A stretch of DNA of 64,000 bases from Victivallis sp. Marseille-Q1083 (GTDB taxonomy: Bacteria > Verrucomicrobiota > Lentisphaeria > Victivallales > Victivallaceae), in the NCBI RefSeq assembly GCF_903645315.1, contig NZ_CAHJXL010000001.1, positions 2,098,001-2,162,000 on the forward strand, read 5' to 3'. Shown here in pieces: positions 31,024 to 40,339 of this stretch (positions within the stretch are counted from its first letter, which is position 1; each line of letters begins with the position of its first letter). The notes under the pieces were generated by a model that saw only the letters and a program-made list of their open reading frames with translations, ran no database searches and was not told where the DNA came from. The position numbers and the translations under genes were made by a program.

Positions 31024-31347
31024 ATGTCTAGCGGTAAGTCTCAAAAGATCAGAATCCGTTTGCAGGCCTATGAACATCGGATTCTCGATCAGTCGGTGGC
31101 GGAAATTTTGAATACCGCCAAGCGTACCGGTTCGATGGTGGCGGGACCGATTCCGCTGCCGACGCGGATTGAACGTTTTACGGTCAACCGTTCTCCGCAT
31201 GTCGACAAGAAATCGATGGAGCAGTTTGAGATCCGGACGCACAAGCGGATGATGGATATCATCAATCCGACGGCAAAGACGGTCGATGAACTCAAGAAAT
31301 TGAATTTGCCGGCCGGTGTGGATATTTCCGTAAAAATCGGCGTCTGA
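31024..31347 (+). CDS. rpsJ: 30S ribosomal protein S10
   Basis: 107 residues with [37 protein letters not shown] and the terminal [10 protein letters not shown]. Besides its ribosomal role, S10 is the NusE antitermination partner of NusG. It lies three bases after fusA, so the str and S10 operons are joined without a break. Confidence 0.97.
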   Translation: MSSGKSQKIRIRLQAYEHRILDQSVAEILNTAKRTGSMVAGPIPLPTRIERFTVNRSPHVDKKSMEQFEIRTHKRMMDIINPTAKTVDELKKLNLPAGVDISVKIGV

Positions 31348-31418
31348 CCTCGGAGTCGGACGCAGCAGTGATACCAATGCCCCCGACCGATTGGGAGTAA
31401 GTATCGAAAGGAGTCTGT

Positions 31419-32060
31419 ATGAAAAATTTAATCGGTAAGAAAATCGGGATGACGCAAGTCTATGATGAACAGGGCCGGATTGTGCCGGTCACTGTGATTC
31501 AGGCCGGACCCTGTGTCGTCGTCGATGTGAAGACCCGGGAGCGCGACGGTTACAGTGCGGTCCAGCTCGGGTTCGGTTCCCGCAAGGCCAAGAACGTCAG
31601 CAAAGCGGTTCTGGGGCATTGCGCCAAAGCGAATTACAAGGAATTCGGTCCGTCGTTCCTGCGTGAGTTCCGCACGGCGGAAGATGCGGCACTGGCGATC
31701 GGCAGTGAACTCAAAGCCGACGTGTTCGCCAAGGACGAATACCTGGATGTCACCGGCACCATCAAGGGCCGCGGTTTCCAGGGCGTCGTCAAGCGGTATC
31801 GCTTCGGCGGCGGTCGTGCCAGCCACGGCGGCGCCTGGACCCGGCGTACCGGTTCGATCGGTCAGTGCGAATTTCCGGGACGGGTGGACCGCGGCAAGAA
31901 GATGCCGGGCCACATGGGCAATGCGCGCCGTACGATTCAGAATCTGCAGATCGTCCGGGTGATGCCGGAGGACAATGTGCTGCTGGTCCGGGGTGCGGTT
32001 CCGGGCTGCAACGGCGGCCTGTTGCTTCTTCGGAACGCAATCAAGAAGCAGAGCAAGTAG
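31419..32060 (+). CDS. rplC: 50S ribosomal protein L3
   Basis: 213 residues starting MKNLIGKKIGMTQVYDEQG with GRGFQGVVKRY, the GSIGQCEFPGRV loop and GKKMPGHMG, the segment that reaches toward the peptidyl-transferase centre. AAAGGAG precedes the ATG. Confidence 0.97.
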   Translation: MKNLIGKKIGMTQVYDEQGRIVPVTVIQAGPCVVVDVKTRERDGYSAVQLGFGSRKAKNVSKAVLGHCAKANYKEFGPSFLREFRTAEDAALAIGSELKADVFAKDEYLDVTGTIKGRGFQGVVKRYRFGGGRASHGGAWTRRTGSIGQCEFPGRVDRGKKMPGHMGNARRTIQNLQIVRVMPEDNVLLVRGAVPGCNGGLLLLRNAIKKQSK

Positions 32061-32071
32061 GATAGGTGAAG

Positions 32072-32704
32072 ATGATGACGAAAGTATTGGATATACTTGA
32101 TTGCAAGGGTGCCCGCGTCGGTGAATATACTCTTCCGGAATGTGCTCTGGAGCTCGAAAAGGGCGAGCAGGCGGTGCATGATTGCGTCGTGGCGTTCCTG
32201 GCCGGCCAGCGGGCCGGTACGGCTTGCACCAAGACGCGCGGTGAAGTGCGTGGCGGCGGCGCCAAGCCGTTCCGTCAGAAGGGCATGGGCCGGGCGCGTG
32301 CCGGTTCAAGCCGCAATCCGGTCTGGACGGGCGGCGGTGTGGCTTTCGGGCCGACTCCGCGCGATTTCAGCAAGAAGGTCAACAAAAAAGTGACTAAGCT
32401 GGCGTTGAAACGGGCTTTTTCCGAACGGGTGGCCGAAGAACGGGTCGTCGTGCTGGACAAGTTCGATTTGCCGGATCACAAGACCAGAAATGCGCAGGCC
32501 GTTCTGAACAATTTGAAGCTGAACGACGATTCGGTGCTGTTGACGGTTCCGGAATATGAGGAAAGCGTCTATTGCGCGACCCACAATCTGCCGTATGTGC
32601 TGCTGCGCAAGGCGGCGAGCGTCAATGTTTATGAACTGCTGCGTTTCAAGACGCTGGTGTTCACCAAGGATGCGTTGGATGCTTTCCTGGCGCGTTTGGG
32701 ATAA
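32072..32704 (+). CDS. rplD: 50S ribosomal protein L4
   Basis: 210 residues. The extended loop TRGEVRGGGAKPFRQKGMGRARAG lines the exit tunnel (shown here split by function: TRGEVRGGG and GMGRARAGSSRNP). Starts at ATG 32072 or 32075; a GTG at 32066 is also in frame. In several bacteria L4 represses the S10 operon; no such leader was identified here. Confidence 0.94.
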   Translation: MMTKVLDILDCKGARVGEYTLPECALELEKGEQAVHDCVVAFLAGQRAGTACTKTRGEVRGGGAKPFRQKGMGRARAGSSRNPVWTGGGVAFGPTPRDFSKKVNKKVTKLALKRAFSERVAEERVVVLDKFDLPDHKTRNAQAVLNNLKLNDDSVLLTVPEYEESVYCATHNLPYVLLRKAASVNVYELLRFKTLVFTKDALDAFLARLG

Positions 32705-32710
32705 GGAGTT

Positions 32711-32998
32711 ATGACAATGAAAAGTGCTTTTGATATTGTAATCGCTCCGTTGATTACCGAGAAGAACAACGATTTGGCCGCTCAGGGCAAATATGTCTTC
32801 AAGGTCAGTCCGAAGGCGGAGAAGATCGAGATCGGCCGCGCGGTTGAACAGTTGTTCAACGTCAAAGTCAAGTCGGTCAACATCATGAATTATCTGGGAA
32901 AGACGAAACGCACCCCGCGCACGTACAAGCTGGGACGCCGTCCGGATTGGAAAAAAGCTGTTGTGACTCTGTCCGAAGGCAGCATTGAAATCGTTTAA
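32711..32998 (+). CDS. rplW: 50S ribosomal protein L23
   Basis: 95 residues, AFDIVIAPLITEKNNDLAA at the start, YVFKVSPKAEKIEI and NIMNYLGKTKR after it. It forms the exit-tunnel docking site for trigger factor and SRP. AAGGAG precedes the ATG, 6 bases after the rplD stop. Confidence 0.96.
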   Translation: MTMKSAFDIVIAPLITEKNNDLAAQGKYVFKVSPKAEKIEIGRAVEQLFNVKVKSVNIMNYLGKTKRTPRTYKLGRRPDWKKAVVTLSEGSIEIV

Positions 32999-33018
32999 GG
33001 CGCGAAAGAGGTATATAA

Positions 33019-33846
33019 ATGGCTGTAAAAAGTTATAATCCGACTTCTCCGAGCCGGCGGAACATGATGGTTTCGGATTTTGCCGAAATCACGGTTTCGG
33101 CCCCGGAGAAGAGTCTGGTGAAAGGAAAGTCCGCGACCGGCGGCCGCAATAACTACGGTCGGATTACCACCCGTTTTCGCGGTGCCGGCAACAAACGCCG
33201 TTACCGGATGGTGGATTTCTTCCGCGCCAAGGAAGGGGTTCCGGCCAAGGTCAAGACGGTGGAATACGATCCGAACCGCAACTGCAACGTCGCGTTGATC
33301 TGCTATGCGGACGGCGAGAAGAGCTATATTCTGGCGCCGGCCGGCATCAAAATCGGTCAGGTGATCATGAATGGCCCGAAGGCTGAAATCAAACCGGGCA
33401 ATTCGATGCGGATCAAGGATATGCCGGTCGGCATTCAGATCCACAACATCGAGATTCTGCCGAACCGCGGCGCCAAGCTGGCCCGTTCGGCCGGCCAGTC
33501 GGCGACGTTGCGCGGCAAGGAAGCCGATTATGCGCAGCTTAAATTGGCTTCCGGCGAAGTCCGTTTGATCAATGTCGAATGCCGGGCCACCATCGGCGAA
33601 GTCGGCAACGGCGACTTCATGAATGTCAAGATGGGCAAAGCCGGCAAGAAGCGTTATCAGGGCAAGCGCCCGCACGTTCGCGGTGTGGCGATGAACCCGG
33701 TCGACCATCCGATGGGCGGCGGTGAAGGCCGTTCGTCCGGCGGCGGTCATCCGGTGTCGCCGTGGGGCCAGCTCGCCAAGGGCAAGCGGACCCGTCATCC
33801 GAAGAAGTACTCGAATAAGTTCATCGTCGAACGGAGGAAGAAGTAA
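33019..33846 (+). CDS. rplB: 50S ribosomal protein L2
   Basis: 275 residues. Contains [32 protein letters not shown], the [17 protein letters not shown] loop with the histidine next to the peptidyl-transferase centre, and the HPVSPWGQ end region. The ATG of rpsS overlaps the last base of its stop codon. Confidence 0.97.
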   Translation: MAVKSYNPTSPSRRNMMVSDFAEITVSAPEKSLVKGKSATGGRNNYGRITTRFRGAGNKRRYRMVDFFRAKEGVPAKVKTVEYDPNRNCNVALICYADGEKSYILAPAGIKIGQVIMNGPKAEIKPGNSMRIKDMPVGIQIHNIEILPNRGAKLARSAGQSATLRGKEADYAQLKLASGEVRLINVECRATIGEVGNGDFMNVKMGKAGKKRYQGKRPHVRGVAMNPVDHPMGGGEGRSSGGGHPVSPWGQLAKGKRTRHPKKYSNKFIVERRKK

Positions 33847-34115
33847 TGGCTAGATCGATTAAAAAAGGTCCTTTTGTTGACGGTTATTTGATCGACAAGG
33901 TCGAGAAGATGAATAAGAGCGGCAAAAAGGCCGCCATTCAGACTTGGTCGCGTCGTTCGATGATCATTCCGGATTTTGTCGGGCACACTTTCAATGTCCA
34001 CAACGGGAAATCGTTTATTCCGGTGTTCGTCACTGAAAACATGGTCGGTCACAAGCTCGGTGAATTTGCGCTGACCCGCAATTTCCGTGACCACGGTGTG
34101 GTTTCCGGTAAATAA
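33846..34115 (+). CDS. rpsS: 30S ribosomal protein S19
   Basis: 89 residues with [19 protein letters not shown], the [13 protein letters not shown] motif and [15 protein letters not shown]. It is the last gene of the block: a terminator follows 22 bases after the stop, and rplV, the usual next gene, is not present. Confidence 0.97.
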   Translation: MARSIKKGPFVDGYLIDKVEKMNKSGKKAAIQTWSRRSMIIPDFVGHTFNVHNGKSFIPVFVTENMVGHKLGEFALTRNFRDHGVVSGK

Positions 34116-34137
34116 GCATTCGGTCAGATTGCTGCAG

Positions 34138-34170
34138 AGAGCGTTTGTTGAAAAACAAACGCTCTTTTTT
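34138..34170 (+). terminator. Strong intrinsic terminator after rpsS
   Basis: AGAGCGTTTGTT at 34138-34149, GAAA loop, AACAAACGCTCT at 34154-34165, then T6. A perfect 12-bp stem that ends the ribosomal protein operon. Confidence 0.93.
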
Positions 34171-34237
34171 GTGGCCGGGGCGCCGGGGAAGTGCGCCTGA
34201 TTGCGGCGGAGCCGGAGCGCCCGGGGCCTCTCCGCAT

Positions 34238-35242
34238 TCAGGTCCGGCAGGCGCGTTCCAATTGGTCGCAGGATTCCAGCAGTATTTCGCTGTTCTTCTC
34301 CTCGGTGCTGAACCACGGTGCGGTCATGAAACCGAGCAGGTGTTCCGGAGTGATGCGGCGGCGGCAGAACGGCACCAACCGCTCGACATTGTGCGGCGTC
34401 GCCCAGGTGCTGCCGGCCGGCACCTGATCGAAACCCAGTTGATCCAGTCTGGCGAATGTATCGAGGATATGGCGGCGGTATTGCAATTCTCTATCATCGG
34501 TGTCGGCCGGAATGTCGAAGTCTCCCCAGTAATACCAGTTGTTTTGAACCACGTCGCGGGAGACGTTGCGGCTGAATTCGGCATCGTCGCAATACCAGAG
34601 TTTGTCCGACCACATCCACGGCCGGGCGCCGGCTTTGCGAACTTCGTCGAAATAAAAATTGAGGTCGTTCCACCAGAGTTGGCCGCTCCGGACAGTGAGG
34701 TATTCGTAATCGCGCTGGCACTCGCAGCCTTCCTCGTCCATACCGAGGTGAAAATGTGCCGGTCCTCCGAAAAGTTCGGCGCATTCGGCGATGAGGTCAC
34801 GGCAGACCCGGTAATATTCCGGTGTCGAAAGCATCCTGGAATATTGCCGCAGCCAGGCATCATGGCAACTGGAAAAATTGAGTTTGGGGACCAATGTCAA
34901 GCCGAGATCGCGGCAGCGGGCGATTTCCTCTTTCAATTTGAGCGGCGTCCAGGCGCCCGGCACGGCGATTTCGGGATGACTGCGGAAAACCACGCCGTCA
35001 CCGATGTCGAGCACCACCGTATTGCCGCCGGAACGGGCGAAATAAGCGAGGAATTTCTCCCACATCGACTGATCGAACTGGAGGTAATCGCGCCAGGCGC
35101 GGTCATTCATATAAACGGGTATCCGTTTCCACTGTTCAGGCATTATTTGCCGATGCTCTTCACCGGTCATTGCTTTGAATTTTTCCGGATAACAGTCTTC
35201 CCACATATTCATCGACAGGTGGATCAGAAAGGAACGGATCAT
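34238..35242 (-). CDS. GH20-like glycosidase, cytoplasmic
   Basis: 334 residues, no signal peptide. The central AHFHLGMDEEG motif (D169-E170) matches the Asp-Glu catalytic pair of GH20 hexosaminidases, and WMWSDKLWY and a late GFMTAPWF segment fit the barrel's C-terminal half. It is much shorter than classical GH20 enzymes and lacks their N-terminal accessory domain, so it may be an uncharacterised branch acting on imported oligosaccharides. GGAGG precedes the ATG. It is divergent from the GntR regulator gene, which probably controls it. Confidence 0.72.
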   Translation of the reverse strand: MIRSFLIHLSMNMWEDCYPEKFKAMTGEEHRQIMPEQWKRIPVYMNDRAWRDYLQFDQSMWEKFLAYFARSGGNTVVLDIGDGVVFRSHPEIAVPGAWTPLKLKEEIARCRDLGLTLVPKLNFSSCHDAWLRQYSRMLSTPEYYRVCRDLIAECAELFGGPAHFHLGMDEEGCECQRDYEYLTVRSGQLWWNDLNFYFDEVRKAGARPWMWSDKLWYCDDAEFSRNVSRDVVQNNWYYWGDFDIPADTDDRELQYRRHILDTFARLDQLGFDQVPAGSTWATPHNVERLVPFCRRRITPEHLLGFMTAPWFSTEEKNSEILLESCDQLERACRT

Positions 35243-35535
35243 GATCGGCCTCCATTTTGTTGGTTTGACGTTTTAAAGTAACCTTGCCGCAAATTTTTTA
35301 CTACGCCGATTCCATGGAAAATTGATACTTTCTTGATCAATATTTGAAAACAGACGGCACCAAGCCTTTGCCGGTTTGAGCCTTCGGGCCAGGAAGGGTT
35401 TTGAATGATTAAAACTATATGTTTATATAGAAATATTTTTGCTTAATTTTTTATTTTAACCTATTGATTTATTTAAATTATTTTGCTATAATATATGCAA
35501 AGATATATAATTTAATAACGAAAAGGCAAGTCGGA
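35243..35535. promoter_or_regulatory. Divergent regulatory region between GH20-like and GntR genes
   Basis: A 293-base AT-rich gap. GGTTTGACGTTTTAAAGT at 35262-35279 lies just upstream of the leftward GH20-like gene and matches 14 of 18 bases of a site before the prepilin gene at 51015. Rightward, a promoter is seen at 35464-35492. Confidence 0.5.
35464..35492 (+). promoter_or_regulatory. Promoter of the GntR-family regulator
   Basis: TTGATT at 35464-35469, 17-base spacer, perfect TATAAT at 35487-35492; 43 bases upstream of the ATG. Confidence 0.75.
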
Positions 35536-36585
35536 ATGTTATCGGAGCGCGTTTTGAAATATCAGGAACTGGAAGGCTATATGTTGCAGGAGCTTTCCTG
35601 CGGACGTTTTGCACTGGAAGACCGCTTCTTTTCCGAATTGGACATCGCCCGGCAGTTTGAAGTGAACCATGTGACCGCCCGCAAGGCATTCGATGCATTG
35701 GTGCGCAAGGGATATATCGTCCGGCGGCGCGGTGCCGGCACCTTCGTTAAGCGCCTGCCGGAGTGCCCGCAGCAGTTACGGATGCTGAAGCGTTGCGTGA
35801 TCGGTATCGCCACCGGGCGCAGCGATGTCGACAACAGTTTGAAATTGGGACGCATGCTGATCCGGCTGCATCGGACGATTGAGGCGGCCGGTTATCTGTC
35901 GATGCTGGTCGGCGAGGATTTGACGCCGCTGGAAGAGGCCGGAGCTTGTGGCCTGATCGTGCTGGACCGGGTTGACGACGGTTTTTTACGCCGGTTGCTG
36001 CAGGGCGGTATTCCGGTGGTCGGCGTTTATCCGGACAGTGGCTTGCTGGCCGGTCTGTCGTTCAATTATTCGGAAGCGGCGGAACGGATCGTCGCGTTGT
36101 TCAAGGAGCGGAAATTGCGCCATCTGGCGTTGGTCGGCGAGGGGGACGATGCATTGACGGTGCGGAATATGTTCGAGAAACCGCTGACGGTGGCGGCGCA
36201 GCGGCAGGATCTGGCATTCTCGATTGCGGTACCGCCGGTTGGTTCGGTAGTATCGCAACTGGAAAGTCTGCTCGATGCGAAGTGTCCGCCCGACGCTTTG
36301 TTTGTCGCCAATGCCTGGAGTCTCGGTTCAATTGCGCCGGTGCTGGCGCAGCGCCGGCTGGCGGTCGGCCGCGATATTTCGATTCTGGTGCATGGTTCGA
36401 ATGCGCTGTTGATTCCGGGAACGCCGGCCTATGCGTTGATCGACTGGGATATGGACCATGTGGTCGAGCAGGCGGTGGCAATGCTCCAATCGTTGATTCG
36501 CAATCCACAGCAGACACCGGCACCGGCGTCGGTCAATTACGGTGCGATTCTCGAACGGGGATCAATCGTGCCGGCCGGCGAATGA
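35536..36585 (+). CDS. GntR-family transcriptional regulator with sugar-binding domain
   Basis: 349 residues from ATG 35536; a longer frame from 35464 would begin inside the promoter. The N-terminal winged helix (FSELDIARQFEVNHVTARKA, then FDALVRKGYIVRRRGAGTFV) is GntR-type. The rest resembles the periplasmic-binding fold effector domain of LacI/AraR regulators (ACGLIVLDRVDDGFLRRLL, LALVGEGDD, PDALFVANAW). It sits between a leftward GH20-like gene and a rightward GHL10-like gene and probably responds to a sugar from their substrate. Confidence 0.9.
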   Translation: MLSERVLKYQELEGYMLQELSCGRFALEDRFFSELDIARQFEVNHVTARKAFDALVRKGYIVRRRGAGTFVKRLPECPQQLRMLKRCVIGIATGRSDVDNSLKLGRMLIRLHRTIEAAGYLSMLVGEDLTPLEEAGACGLIVLDRVDDGFLRRLLQGGIPVVGVYPDSGLLAGLSFNYSEAAERIVALFKERKLRHLALVGEGDDALTVRNMFEKPLTVAAQRQDLAFSIAVPPVGSVVSQLESLLDAKCPPDALFVANAWSLGSIAPVLAQRRLAVGRDISILVHGSNALLIPGTPAYALIDWDMDHVVEQAVAMLQSLIRNPQQTPAPASVNYGAILERGSIVPAGE

Positions 36586-36630
36586 ACTTTGTCAAAAAAA
36601 TCAAGGGGTGAATGAGATTTGAATTAATCA

Positions 36631-36668
36631 GATTATTGACCATTATTAATATTATCTGACTATATAAT
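36631..36668 (+). promoter_or_regulatory. Promoter/operator region of the GHL10-like gene
   Basis: A perfect TATAAT at 36663-36668 lies 24 bases before the ATG. TTGACC at 36636-36641 is 21 bases away, long for a -35 box. CAGATTAT (36629-36636) and ATTATCTG (36651-36658) form an imperfect inverted repeat between them, possibly the binding site of the upstream GntR regulator. Confidence 0.45.
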
Positions 36669-36691
36669 AAAGCTGGAATGGAAAATCAACG

Positions 36692-39460
36692 ATGAAATGG
36701 TGGACGATATTGGCTGGTCCGCTGCTGGGAATTGGAATTTTGACGGCGGCGGAATTGTCCGATGAGGAGTGGGCGGAACTGCGGCGGGCGGCGATCGAGC
36801 GGGAACGGCGGGTGATCGTCAACAACGATGGCTGCGACGCGACCGAATTTCCGGAAAAATTGCCGGCGAACCGGGAGAATTTCTACCGGCAGATGCTGGA
36901 TTACGCCAAAGGCTGTGAAATCGATACGATTACCTATTGTCCGTTTGCGGTCGGCCATACGTTGATCACCCGAAGCCTGGTGACGGAAATGCATCTGGGT
37001 TCGAGCGGCGGTCCGGGCGCGCGCAACATTGCCGGTGAAATTTTGAGCTGGGGGACTGACGCGCTGCAGTTGGCGGTCGAATTCTGTCGGGCCAACCGGT
37101 TGGAAATTTTTGTTTCGATGCGGGTCAACGATTGCCATGATCAATGGTATTCGCATTGGCTGCCGGGCTATAAGCGGAATCATCCGGAACTGCTGTGCGG
37201 CACGCCGGAAGCGCCGCCGCCGTATGGCGCCTGGACGGCATTCGATTTTGCGCGGACGCCGGTTCGGGAACGCTTCGGCAACATTATTGAGGAATTGCTG
37301 AGCCGCTATGATGTCGACGGTTTGGAGTTGGATTTTTTCCGCTTTCCGACTTTCTTTAAATCGGTGGCCTGGGGTGGCATTGCTTCGGATGAAGAACGGG
37401 CGGCCTTCACGGAACTGATGCGCCGTATCCGGCGCGATGCCGACCGGATCGGCCGGGCGCGCGGCAAATATCAGCTCATCGCTATCCGGGTCCCGGATTC
37501 GGTCGGTTTGTGCCGTGAGATGGGATTGGATCTCGAACGGTGGCTGGCGGATGGATTGGTCGATATCCTGATTCCGGCGGCGGACTGGGGGCGTTTTTCT
37601 CCGCTGCGAGAATCGGTGGAGCTGGCCGGAAAATACCGGGTGAAATGTTATCCGTCGGTGGATACTTCCTGGGTGAAGAGCCGGGACGATTTCAATCGCA
37701 ATACCATTGCCGCTTACACGGCACAGTCCGCCGCAGCACTGGCTGCCGGCGCGGATGGGGTCTATTATTTCAATATGTTCTATGTTCCGCAATATTTTCC
37801 GTCGATGCGCCGTGAATGGCGGGAGCTTGCCCTGCTGCCCAAGACCTACTTCGTCCGCTATCAGGACAATTCCAGCTTTGCGGTCAATGAGGAGCAATAT
37901 TGCCGGATTGCGCGGTTGACCGGGCAGAGTTCGCTGCTTTGTTCGACCGAACCGTTGGAGCTGCTGCTGGAGCTGGGGGATGATTACAGCGAGCCGGCCG
38001 TAGCGGCGGAGCGCCCGGAGCTGGCACTGCTGATCGCCGCTGAAGCAGTGGCGGAAGCACAATTGCAGGCCAGCCTCAACGGTCATGAATTGACGCTGAT
38101 CAAACGATCGGATGACGGCGTTTATGCGTTTCGAGTGGAGCCGCAGTTTTGTCGGCCCGGCGAGAATATGGTTGCCCTTTCGCTGGCTTCGGCGGTTTCG
38201 AACGTTGCTGAAACCATCATGAGCGGCCGGGAACGGTTGACCGGGGCCAGACAGCCGCCCTGGCGCCGGCTGTTTGCCGCTCATGATTTCGCCAATGCCG
38301 AAACGATCGTCGACGGGGCGCTCCGGTTGGTCGATTCCGGCGATGGCGCCCAGGAGATTGCCAATTTGCTCTATCCGTTGCCCGAAGGCGGCGACCTGGC
38401 GCTGAAATTCTCTTTCCAGATGAAGTTGGAGTCGTCGACTGCACCGGACGCGGTGGCGGTCCGGCTGGCCGATGGCCGGCAGGTGGCGCTGGTGACCTTT
38501 GAGCCGGAGACGATCGGCTTGAAATTTGTCGGTAAGCAGGTGCCGTTCCGGACCGACGACCGTTTCCATGCGTATGAATTGGAAATGCGTGCCGGCCGGG
38601 TTCGGTTGACGGTGGACGGGACAATATTGTTCGATGAAGTTCTAAACATGCCGGTCGAGGCGGAAACCGGCCGGCTGCGGGGCAATACACTATCAATTCC
38701 GCAGATGAATGAGCGCAGTCTGTTGTTCGGATCGTTATCGGGACCGGGGACCGGTGCGGCGCTCTGGAAGGATATGGTGCTTGAGAAAAATGCCCTGATG
38801 ATTTGGGATTGCTGTCTGCAATTGAAATTTCGCGGCCGGCCGGATGCTGCCCTGGAAGAATTGGCCGTCGCGGATTGGCCGGTCCAGTTCGAGTTCGCGT
38901 CCCGGGATGGCGTCATTCCATCGGTTGCCGGCTTGTCGCACAATTATCAGGACGGTTTTTTAACGGTGGAGTCGGACGGCTTCGTGCTGAACCATGAGAA
39001 TCCGGACAATCCGTGGCAGTATATCGAATACCGAGATGCCGATTTGCTGGAGGAGACGCATGGCATTCTGGCAGTCGAATGGCAGTTGGAGGTGCTGGAT
39101 GGAAAGCCGGACACGGACAGTTTTCAAATGGTGATTCGGCCGCAAGGTCCGGAGGAATCGGTTTGGGATATGGTGTTCCGCTTTCATACCGGCGCGGTGG
39201 AAACGCCGTGGGGAACCTTTCCAACGGCAGGCGATGACTCACCGCTGCTTTGCCGGGCCCTGCTCAACCTGGAAAGCGGCATGGGAATGCTGCTGATCGA
39301 CGGCAGGGTAATTGGTGAAGGAACGCTGGAAGCGGTCAACGCGAAACGAACCTTTTTCTGGGGGGACGGTTCGGAGCGGACCGCCGGCGTGGCGAAACTG
39401 GGCTGGGTGCGGGCAATGCGTATGACACAAGCGGAATTCTCCGTTTCGGATCTCAAATAA
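36692..39460 (+). CDS. Secreted glycoside hydrolase-like protein (GHL10/DUF4015-type barrel) with lectin-like C-terminus
   Basis: 922 residues. Signal peptide MKWWTILAGPLLGIGILTAA. Residues about 35-400 form a TIM-barrel with LEIFVSMRVNDCHDQWY, YDVDGLELDFFRFP (acidic strand-end pair typical of family-10-like hydrolases), DGLVDILIPAADWGRF and ADGVYYFNMFY. A long C-terminal half with repeated beta-strand patterns suggests one or two concanavalin-like jelly rolls. Substrate unknown; the family contains retaining glycosidases on host or plant glycans. The start follows the TATAAT-containing region. The next gene, 31 bases later, is a prepilin-like protein. Confidence 0.7.
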   Translation: MKWWTILAGPLLGIGILTAAELSDEEWAELRRAAIERERRVIVNNDGCDATEFPEKLPANRENFYRQMLDYAKGCEIDTITYCPFAVGHTLITRSLVTEMHLGSSGGPGARNIAGEILSWGTDALQLAVEFCRANRLEIFVSMRVNDCHDQWYSHWLPGYKRNHPELLCGTPEAPPPYGAWTAFDFARTPVRERFGNIIEELLSRYDVDGLELDFFRFPTFFKSVAWGGIASDEERAAFTELMRRIRRDADRIGRARGKYQLIAIRVPDSVGLCREMGLDLERWLADGLVDILIPAADWGRFSPLRESVELAGKYRVKCYPSVDTSWVKSRDDFNRNTIAAYTAQSAAALAAGADGVYYFNMFYVPQYFPSMRREWRELALLPKTYFVRYQDNSSFAVNEEQYCRIARLTGQSSLLCSTEPLELLLELGDDYSEPAVAAERPELALLIAAEAVAEAQLQASLNGHELTLIKRSDDGVYAFRVEPQFCRPGENMVALSLASAVSNVAETIMSGRERLTGARQPPWRRLFAAHDFANAETIVDGALRLVDSGDGAQEIANLLYPLPEGGDLALKFSFQMKLESSTAPDAVAVRLADGRQVALVTFEPETIGLKFVGKQVPFRTDDRFHAYELEMRAGRVRLTVDGTILFDEVLNMPVEAETGRLRGNTLSIPQMNERSLLFGSLSGPGTGAALWKDMVLEKNALMIWDCCLQLKFRGRPDAALEELAVADWPVQFEFASRDGVIPSVAGLSHNYQDGFLTVESDGFVLNHENPDNPWQYIEYRDADLLEETHGILAVEWQLEVLDGKPDTDSFQMVIRPQGPEESVWDMVFRFHTGAVETPWGTFPTAGDDSPLLCRALLNLESGMGMLLIDGRVIGEGTLEAVNAKRTFFWGDGSERTAGVAKLGWVRAMRMTQAEFSVSDLK

Positions 39461-39491
39461 CATTTAGCTACCAAACGAAAGGAATTGACCA

Positions 39492-40232
39492 ATGAGAAGA
39501 ACAGGCTTGACGACGGAACAGAGTTTTACATTGATTGAATTGCTGGTCGTGATCGCCATCATCGCCATCCTGGCCAGCATGTTGCTGCCGGCGCTGGGCA
39601 AAGCCAAGGCTGCGGCAGTGAACATCAAATGCGTTTCCAATCTAAAACAGAATATCTTAAAAATGATGATGTACAGCAACGATTACAATGAAAAAATGCC
39701 GATCTACATCCAGCATCGTGACGATGACGGCAACTGGCGTTATACTTGGGCCGATGTGATGTATACCCAAGGCTATAACAGTGATAGTCCGGGGGAAGCC
39801 AGTTGCCCGTTGCTGGCGGAAGAGCCAGATCCGAACGGCTATCTGGAACGCATCTATGGAGTCTATAGCTGGCCAGATGCTCAGATGGTGTACAATCGGA
39901 CCAGCGGCATTGAAACGGTGACTGCCGACCGGTTGACCCGGGTTCTGAACACGATGATATCGGACAATCCTTCGGCGACGAGTGTAATGGCCGATTCCCG
40001 TACGCAGGCCGGCCATCAAAAATTTGCGATCAGCCGCGCTTTGGGGGACGATTACCATGACGCCCGGCACAACGGCAAAATCAATTTCGCGTTTCTGGAT
40101 GGTCACGCCGGAGGGATGACTCCGGAGGAGTTTGTCGACCTTTGCCGCGACAATCTCCAAATTTACAATACGACTTCAGGCGGTATTTTTATCTTCAACC
40201 GGAACGGGATTGACCAGCTATTTACGTTTTAA
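39492..40232 (+). CDS. Prepilin-like secreted protein
   Basis: 246 residues. [20 protein letters not shown] carries the prepilin peptidase site before F with a longer leader than its paralogues, followed by the shared hydrophobic helix ending [13 protein letters not shown]. The C-terminus has the H-x9-DG motif ([17 protein letters not shown]). AAAGGA precedes the ATG. It lies between the GHL10-like enzyme and the symporter, so it may belong to the same expression unit. Confidence 0.88.
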   Translation: MRRTGLTTEQSFTLIELLVVIAIIAILASMLLPALGKAKAAAVNIKCVSNLKQNILKMMMYSNDYNEKMPIYIQHRDDDGNWRYTWADVMYTQGYNSDSPGEASCPLLAEEPDPNGYLERIYGVYSWPDAQMVYNRTSGIETVTADRLTRVLNTMISDNPSATSVMADSRTQAGHQKFAISRALGDDYHDARHNGKINFAFLDGHAGGMTPEEFVDLCRDNLQIYNTTSGGIFIFNRNGIDQLFTF

Positions 40233-40339
40233 AGACGGTTGGGCAGATGCCATATCGTTTACGGAATGGTATCTGTTCCTGAAAAAAAGAGAGAAAATTG
40301 GTTGTCAGGAAGTTTTTTTGAGCGGGAAAAAAGGAAACG

